Source of the DNA: Enoplolaimus lenunculus
Lineage: Eukaryota; Nematoda; Enoplea; Enoplida; Thoracostomopsidae
Direction of reading: 5' to 3'
DNA: 64,000 nt
Assembly: GCA_030248215.1 (NCBI GenBank)
Contig: JASANG010001770.1
Span: 122,070 to 186,069 of the forward strand
Shown here in pieces: positions 42,601-51,600 of this stretch (position 1 is the first letter of the stretch; every line of letters starts with the position of its first letter). Under the pieces are notes generated by a model, which was not told the DNA's origin, did no database searches, and saw only the letters and a list, made by a program, of their open reading frames with translations. The translations under genes were made by a program, and so were the position numbers.

Positions 42601-45600
42601 AATTTGCGACTGCTATGTTTTGTATCAAACTTGCAGCTACAACTTGCACGTGTAAGTTTTTGTAGCGAGAATTTGCGACTGCAGTTTGCAGGTACAAATT
42701 TTGTCCATCCAAATTGCAGTTGCATAACCAATCCAAAGCTTGCGCGAGCAAACTGCAACTGCGAGAACTCGCGGAAAAAAATTGCACGTGTGAATGCGGC
42801 TTTAAGCTACATTCACACTTGCAAGTTTTGCCGTAAATATGTGCAAGTGCCACTTGCATGTGTAGGTTTGGTCACAACACGGCTTTGAAATCCTTGCAGC
42901 TCCAAAATATTTACTGCACGTCACTGGCTTCTCCACAGCGGGGGGCGGGGGCCCCCAGCACTTTTCGAAATTTTCATTTCCCCCCGGCGAAAATTTTGCC
43001 GCCCCCAGGAAAGGCCCCCCGGCGAATTTTCGGCCGCCCTCCAGCAAATTTTTTGCTGGGGGCCCCCTCAGGACTTTTCTAGGTCAAAAATTTTTAATGT
43101 TAAAACGTAAAGACCTGGATTCTTTGGAGGCGGACATTCGGCAAAATATGATTTTATATTATACTGAGTACTCACAATTTTTAATAGCGTTACAAATACC
43201 CGTAGTAACTAATACAATTCAATAATGAACTGAAAAAGCACAATTATATAAAGACCGTTTCAGGGCATACAGTTTCAATTATAGATTATCTATATTTTAT
43301 ATAATTTTGCTTTTTTCAACTTCTGGTTAAGTTGTCAGTATATACGTAATATTAGTTAAAATTATTGTTATTAGCGTTTGCGAGAAAGTTTTGTCATGTT
43401 AAGCGATGAGTAATCTTACCTTGAGTTGGAAACACGGTCTAGAATGAAAAAAATGGTCCAAAAAGTCGGTTTGCAAAATTTTAAGCCTGCCCCCAGGACC
43501 CCCCAGATCATCTGGGGCCCCCCCCCCCCCAGGAAAACTGCCCCCAGTAAAAACAGCTGCCCCCCAGGAAACGCCCCCCCGGCGGAAATTTTCAAGCTGT
43601 GGAGAAGCCAGTGTCATGCTATTAAATTTAATTCGCATGTGTGAACGCACTTGTAAGCTTGAACTTCTTGCACCCTCAGCGCTTTTTGAATTAAAACTTT
43701 TTTAATTTATGCAAGGATCTTGAATTAATTCCAATATTTATCTTGTTTCACATTTCGCAGTTCACGGCAATGGTGACTGGACTAGTTGTAAACCTATTAG
43801 CACTAAATAGAGATTCATGGCTATGAAAGATATTTCAAGCCAAGAACTTACGAGTAAAGCCTTCTATACTAGTTAATGTTTCTTCCAGCTGTAAGTTTTG
43901 TTCGAAAGCTCATTCAGAGAAGTTGTAGATGCAAAGTATTCATGATGAATATACGCCAGAAATCAATTCATATACTTGGTTAAATTTATAGCTTATGCTT
44001 CATATTTATTTGCAAGTTACCTGCTTCTCTTTCGGTACATTATACGCTCGCAGTAAGTCATCCATAATTTCACCAGCTATCTTTGGCAACTATAACAATG
44101 AGTGTAAAACTGCTTCTTGTCATCAAAAACTCAACATAAAATGGTGAATGTCTCGAAAGTATATAGAATATTGATGATAGCATATGCTGGGCTCTCCCTG
44201 GTGTGCGTCCCATATTCTACCGCAAAAAAACATACGCATAGTCTGCATAAACAGCACAGCAAATAGTCATATTGCCGCACAGCAACTAAAAACTTTTTTG
44301 AAATTACAGCCGTAACAACTTTTGATATACATGTTTATGCAAAATGTTGCGTGATAACAACATATGGCTAAAACCGAACAAAGCAGCACTAAGTTTATTA
44401 CATGTGAACCTTGGGATATTGCCCACCAGTCTTGCGTTGCCACCAGGCTTTACCCTAGGTTCAAACTGAGTGAAAGGCACCCACAAACTTCCACTCGTGT
44501 ATAAATAAAAAATCTCAAAAAATTCACCAACAAAACAACTTACATTGTTCACATTTTCAATACGTATCACTTGATGCTTTTCTCCGCCTGACAGCTCTTC
44601 AGTTTCAAGGGCGTGAACCGATTTAGATGAGTCCTTAAGCAAATTTGACAAAATACATAACTAGTTCTAAGATTTCCTTAGGCGCGATCGGAGTTGAAAA
44701 AAGGCCGAATGTAGCTTGGAACCATCCCCCATCCAATAGGGAAACCCCAATGACATCTATTTTCAAAGCAGCAAATCAACTAATTTACTCCAAACGGAGA
44801 CAAACAAGCAATCTGCGTGAAATCAAATACGTATGTCGCATGGCGATCCGAATTTGCAGTGTTCAGAATAAAAACGAGATTCGATTCCAATTCCGATTGC
44901 ACAATCAATCGGAACCGGAAGTTTGAGATTTTAATTTTAAGCATACTTGCTGTGCCCTCTTAACGTAAATATAAACACAGTATAGTAATATTCGGACGTA
45001 AGCTGTCAAAATGCAATACTAAAACGAAAAACACAGAAATCACTTTTGTTATTACCAACCTTTATTGACTTTCCCTTCTTCGATACGTTGTCCCTGTTTT
45101 CTGGCATGTCACTGGCGTAAAACTCAAAATTCAATGTGGTTGCCCATGACGGTACGGGCTGAGTGATGTGCGAAGTGTCTTTTCTTGCAACCGGACAGGT
45201 GCCTGCCGAATTTATTGTTGATTGAGACTGACTGCTTCGAAGTTCATTAATCGCGTGTTGGCAACAACACGACAATGCGAATCCGTTTTCAGCGCCACCC
45301 CAACTCTAAAAACTCAAATGAAATTATTTAAAATTTTACAGCTTAACCTAAAACGCCGTATTCACCCAACTGGAATCGAAAACCTAATGGACGACAATTC
45401 TAACTATACGTTTGAATTTTCTATGTAATTAATTCAAAATTTCCGAACAGATGGAGAAAATCCTAAGCACATTCATATATTTTTGATCAAGACACCCATT
45501 AATTGAGAGGAACATAACAAGAACCGGAAACAGTACAAATTTGGTATCAGGTTTACTGCGAAATTGTGACATAAATTAAAACAATAATATCATTGCATCA

Positions 45601-48600
45601 ACAACCAAAATGTACTTTATTAATTTTTTAAAAAGTTTGAAAAATTTCGAACTCCAATTCAAACCTACTTCGGCAAGGCTTGTCAACTTATGAACCAATT
45701 CATTGTGTTGCAATACAGGCAATCGCGTTAAATATCGAGATCGTTTGCTATAAAACAACTTTTACATTCGACTAAATAAAGTAATACACCTTCAGTTGAC
45801 AAACATTATGACCTTTAATCAGTAATGATCATGCTGCAATCGAAATTCCGGTTCTGGTTTCGACATTTTTTCACCTTCAGTTTCCGGTAAATTTTTTCTG
45901 CATTAGTATAGTATATAAACCTTGACAATCGCCAAAAATAAACCATGGAATGTGGATTTCGGTTCCGTGGGTTACGAAAATTTAAACTACAGCAGATAAA
46001 GTGAATACCTATCTCCAACTAGAGTTATTTCACCAATTATATATATTGCAAAATGGAAAATTAAAACGAATTTTTCGGCTGGAAATTGTCATTTCGGTTG
46101 CGCCCTGGCAATGATATAATGCAACAAATTATTAGGGGTGATACGTCATTCATACTTGCGCTTCATTCTAATTCCGAACCGAATAGCAACTGGGCGGTCA
46201 CAATTATAAATTATTCCAAGCTTGAAAGCTCTAATTACTATTTTCCGTGTCCGCTAGCTGGTAACTGCGCCCAGACAAACACCTTGCTGTGAAACTGCCC
46301 AAACAGATTAATTTGGGCAAAAGGAAACATGGGAGAGCCCTGTATTTTTGCTCAGAAAACGGGACAGCTCTATAAAAATCAACATTAATTGTTGAGCGAA
46401 GTTCGCGAGGCGTTTTATCTGTTGTACTTGGGGGTCGAAGGTGGATGTCCGTACGTCCGTCTGAAAAGAATCTCAGGAACGGCTGAACCGATTTTGATAA
46501 ACTTCTTTTATTTGAAAGCCAATTATCCTGGGGTGTTAACTTTGCATTCGGGTTTTGAAATTTTAAGCCGTTTATTAGCTACAGGATAATTTGCATAAGT
46601 GGTTAAGCCTAAATTAGGACTTTTTACTGTATTTACCTTTTGGGCTACAAGCAATCTTATTTCTGTCCTAAAGGGTTTTCGGGTACGAGGAATGTGAATA
46701 AATTATTTACAAACCTCTGAAACCAATAATGGTATAGCTAAATTATGACTTTTTACAATATTTCACTAATCATTAAGGTTAAAAGCAATATAATTTCAGC
46801 ACTAAAGGGTTTTTAGGTGCGAGGAATTTGAATAAATTGTTTACAAACATCCAAAACCGATAATTTAATAGTTAGCTAATAGCTAATTTGCACATTAGCT
46901 AAATTCACAAGACAAAACTAGGATTTTTTAAGTTATTTCAATAATTATCGTAACCCTAAGGTTAAACTTCAGCGTAAAACATAAGTCTAAAACTAGGCCC
47001 AAGCCTCTACCGAGACCGGCCATGAACTCTCGGTCTCGGTCAATTTTTTGCCATCACAGGAAAAAAATTCAGAAAATTATTTCAATGCTTTTCTCGTAGT
47101 TTTATTACGTTTTTCAAAGTTTTTTGTGCTTTTTCAGAATATCTGCCCATAATTACTGCGTGACTTCACAGCGAAATTTTATTTATCTATCAGGCATCAC
47201 TTATGGGGCCGGGGCCGAAATAGTAGATAATTTATGACAATTTTTTACTGTTTCACTCGTATCCTAGGGTAAAATGAACTGGCTTTCAACACGTATGGAC
47301 TCACAATTTACTGGGATATGTGAATACGTTCGGTGGTGTGTTAGATAAGAGAGCTCCCCAGCCATTTAAATTTTTAGTTTATGCTGCTAGGTAAGATAAT
47401 TTTTAAGTGTACTTAATATAAAAGTAAACCTTTTACACTCAAGCGTTTCTAAGACATATGATAATGAATAATTCGCCACACACACAACATGCAGCAACAG
47501 GAATTGCATTTTTGCAGAAATTCTACCCGGAACAGGAATTCCGGTTGAAGCCTAATAATATATATATCAGGGTGCAACCGGAATTCCGGTTCCGGTTCCG
47601 GTAAATTTTTACCGGATTTAAAAATTCCGGTATTATAATTTGGCCGTTTTATTAACTTTGCTAATTTTTAAGAATCTCTTTTGAAAGCCACTTGTACTCC
47701 GAATATAAGCCATTGATGGTGGATTTCACTTCAGTCGATGATGAAAATCTAAAATACAACAAATAAAATAAATACCTATGTTCGACTAAGGTTATTTCAC
47801 AAATAATAGAGCAAAAAATGAGATTAAAATGAAATTTTGGTGAAATGCATTTTTCACTTTCCGGTTCCGGTGAAATTTTCAAATTCCGGTTCCGGTTCCG
47901 GTAAATTGTAATTCCGGTTGCACCCTGATATATATATATACATATACATATATATAATATAGAAAATTCAAGACATGCCAAAGCTCGCGTTACCTGAACA
48001 CGTAAAGCAAATTGAGGACATCGATGCCAACTCCAATATCACTTGATTCCAACAAAACGAGCAAACGCTATAAAATGTATACCCAATACAATACCGAGTC
48101 TCTCATTTTAATACATCGACAGCAGCAAATCATGATGTTATTTTAAAAAACTATTACAGATTCTACATATATAATATGGTGCAAAAAATGCGTTTGAAAA
48201 CTAAGTTGTATTAACAATAACATGTAAACAATATATACACTTCCGAAAACAAGCCTCCAAAATACTTTTAATATATATGCCCATTGCGACATCCTAAAAA
48301 CCTTACATGCTCAATGTATCAATCTAAATTTAATTCTATTCTTTCCGTGCCAATGATAAACAGATAAATTTTTATGTCAAGAGAGCTAATGTCTCTGATA
48401 GCTAATATTTTCCTACAAAGAAATTGCTCACGTTTTTCTTCGCAACCCTTATATGCGCACAAAAAGTGTTCAGCAGTCTCACTTACATTACATTCAGAAC
48501 AATTTTTATCTTGAGCTACCTTCATTCTAAAAGATGGCAACCTAACCAACAGCATCCCGATAGAATTTGAACACAAGGTCTAAGTTTGTCTTTGGTAAGC

Positions 48601-51600
48601 TTTAGTAAAAAATCTACTTCTCCTAGTATTTGGTTTTTCGACCTTGTAAATTTATAAATTTTCTGATTTATAAATCTATATAAGAATTATTTTCTATGCA
48701 TCCATGATGTAATTCTCGACCGACCGCACGCTTACATATTGGGAATAGCAGTTCTTGTTCTATAAGTTTTCTATACATGATCCACGCCTGGCTAATTAAT
48801 TCGCTAATTCGTTATCGGTTATATTACAATGACCCGGAACCCACACTAACAAAACCTCACAGACTTAAATTATAAACTTGTGCAAAGAAAGTTTGCAAGA
48901 ATCGAGAATGGATTGCCTGACGATATCCGGAGCTGTCAGGTCAACTCCGATCAGAAGTATGAAAACGGTTTTAAATCTGCTTCCAATAGATCTTGAAGTA
49001 ATGAAAGAAGGAATTACAGAATTTAATAGAATTAGTAAACTATCAGAGAGTGATAACGTTTCTAGTATTAAAGGACATCAAGATTACTCGGTCGAGACTT
49101 ATCAGCTTGCAGTACTCAGAATATGCGAACATATCGAAGTCTATTAATAAAATAACGTCTATTGCTTACGAAGTACTGTTCCTGGTACAGCACAATGTCG
49201 ACGCGCATACCCCCAACCACCCTCTTTGGACCTGATCTAAGTTTTCCTTGTTCCACTATAGCCTGTTTACAGTGCTGTAACTTCACCTGTCTAATTTTGA
49301 TCATGGTGATATCTTATATTTAAGAAAACTATAAATTATCTACAGACATGACACATATAGATTTACCAATCGTGGTAGAGTACTTCAATTACTTCTTGTG
49401 GCACTCTAAAAGACGGGATATAGCCTTCCGGCGTTCTGTTTATATATCGGATTCGCCAGACCGAAGTATGAAAGTCATGATTGCTACATTGTAGCTCCTC
49501 TATAACATATATTGATGTTAATTCTTTCTTTGCCTTTGCTGGAATGAAAACGAAGACCGGAACAGATTCACTTCCTTCTCGCTTAGCACCTCCGGCGAAC
49601 TTAAACCGTCAACCTCTATTTGCTTCGTTGCTTTCTCAGCCATTGCACAGTGAACGTATCTGCGCAAGTATACATGGTGAAAGCGTCTGTTCAAAGTCAA
49701 CCTTATTCAAAATGGATCTTTCTTTTATCAGTGTCTTTGCTTTCATGCAGAATAATCTGATCAATGATGTTTTCATGCTCATCGAGTGTGAACTTCCTAG
49801 ATGGATTTTCACTATAATGCGCTAAAAGCTTCTGACTCTCTCGAGCTGTTAACTCTCTGTCCTCTGGAGTTTCACTAGTTGGGCTTTTTACTCTTGCTCT
49901 CACCCTCCTCCGAGGTAGATGGTATGTCTGCCCTAGAAGGTAAAGGTGGGAAATTTCCCTCTACTGCTAATTTAATTTTTTTCTCTTTCTCTGAGCACCG
50001 CTAAGGCCATGGCCCTTCTGCCGGGGAGTTTTGAGTGACCGCGTCTCTGCAATCCTGAACAACAATCAAAACTAGTCTGCATTCCAGTAGTTGTCGGGCT
50101 GCCCAGAACAGCAATATTCGTTTGGAACGTCCCAGTTACCAACTGGGGAAATAGCTGCTTGTGGCGCGACACATATACAAGAAATTTAGGGTTCCCGTTG
50201 GAAGGAAAGACTCCCCAAAATTCCAATTCCGTTGAATGAAAAATTTAGAACTTTAAAACTGGTTACCTCAAACGAACTGTACAGATCACGCTTGATGCTA
50301 TGTTCGAACAATAACACAGTGAATTGCAGAATGTGGTGCACAAGCAGTTTCAGCTGGAAGAAAATTGAACAAAGCAAAACTCAAGCAAAAATAGTATTTT
50401 TCAGCGAGGTGTTTGCAGAAAATGAAATATAAGAAATGCATACCAGGTGGCACGCTGTTATTTTTACTGGTGTTATATATGTGTATATGCAATTTAAACA
50501 ATGTGCAACTACGTTTCAACTCAATACAAGTTACGTTATCTTAAAGTCAAAAGTAACCATTTCATTGCCAGGCTTATCACAAAACAGTATCCAACTGTTG
50601 GAGTCACGTTGACAAGCTGTTGCTAATATGGCGTCAAACCGATCCAGGACATCCACCCAATGGCATAATTCGGGCTAAACAAACGAAATAAAAACATCAC
50701 TAATATCTTAGCGAACTAGGAACAAAACATAATTTCAAAAAGGATAAAACACAGGTAATAAATAAGAGTTTTGATCTGTCAAATAAGCAGCTAATAAACG
50801 ACATAATATGTATGTGTGTTTAGTTTACTCTTAGTTTATATCTTTTTTGGCGCTTGGCAAATGCGGAGGAATTACAGCGTACGCATAATACGAACCTGAA
50901 GATGCAAGTATATAAAAGACGGGCATGCATCCATTGTATATATAACATTTCGAGTGAACGAGAAGCCAGAAACTTACCTTGCCATAAGTCCATTTGTTAA
51001 CAGATTTCAGTTCCTTGATCAGATCTTCGTCTGAGCAGCATTTCAACCGCTTAATCAATTCTCTACATTCTTTCGACTGCTAGAATAAAGATGGATACTA
51101 ATAAATATTTGCATGCGCCTGAACAACCAATAAGTACCTTTCAAATGACAACTGGACTAACACTATTGGCTAAAAAATACAGTTTGTGCATTTTAAGTAT
51201 ATACGTATATAGGCATTCCGAGAATTTTTTCGATTTTTGTTTGGGGTCCCCATTTTGAAAAAGTTGAAATGAAATATTACTATTACTGACGTCGTATCCA
51301 AAACCACACAATTACAAACTTGGTCGGGACGCGGAGGACGGTGACAAAGCTTCCCGCATTAGAGAACAAAACAACCATATTTGTATTTCTGCCAAAGAGT
51401 ATCAATTGTTCAAAATTGTTTTAGAACTGATTGTTTGTCAATTTCATCGTGTCCGCTTGTTAACGTTATGCGGGACGTGAAAATTTGGGATAACCATATA
51501 CGTACGTATATTGTAAGCATGTCCAGGCAAAGGGTGCGACCGGATCGCGAAAAACCGGATACCAGATCCGGAGTGATTTTTTACCGGAGCCGGATGTTAA

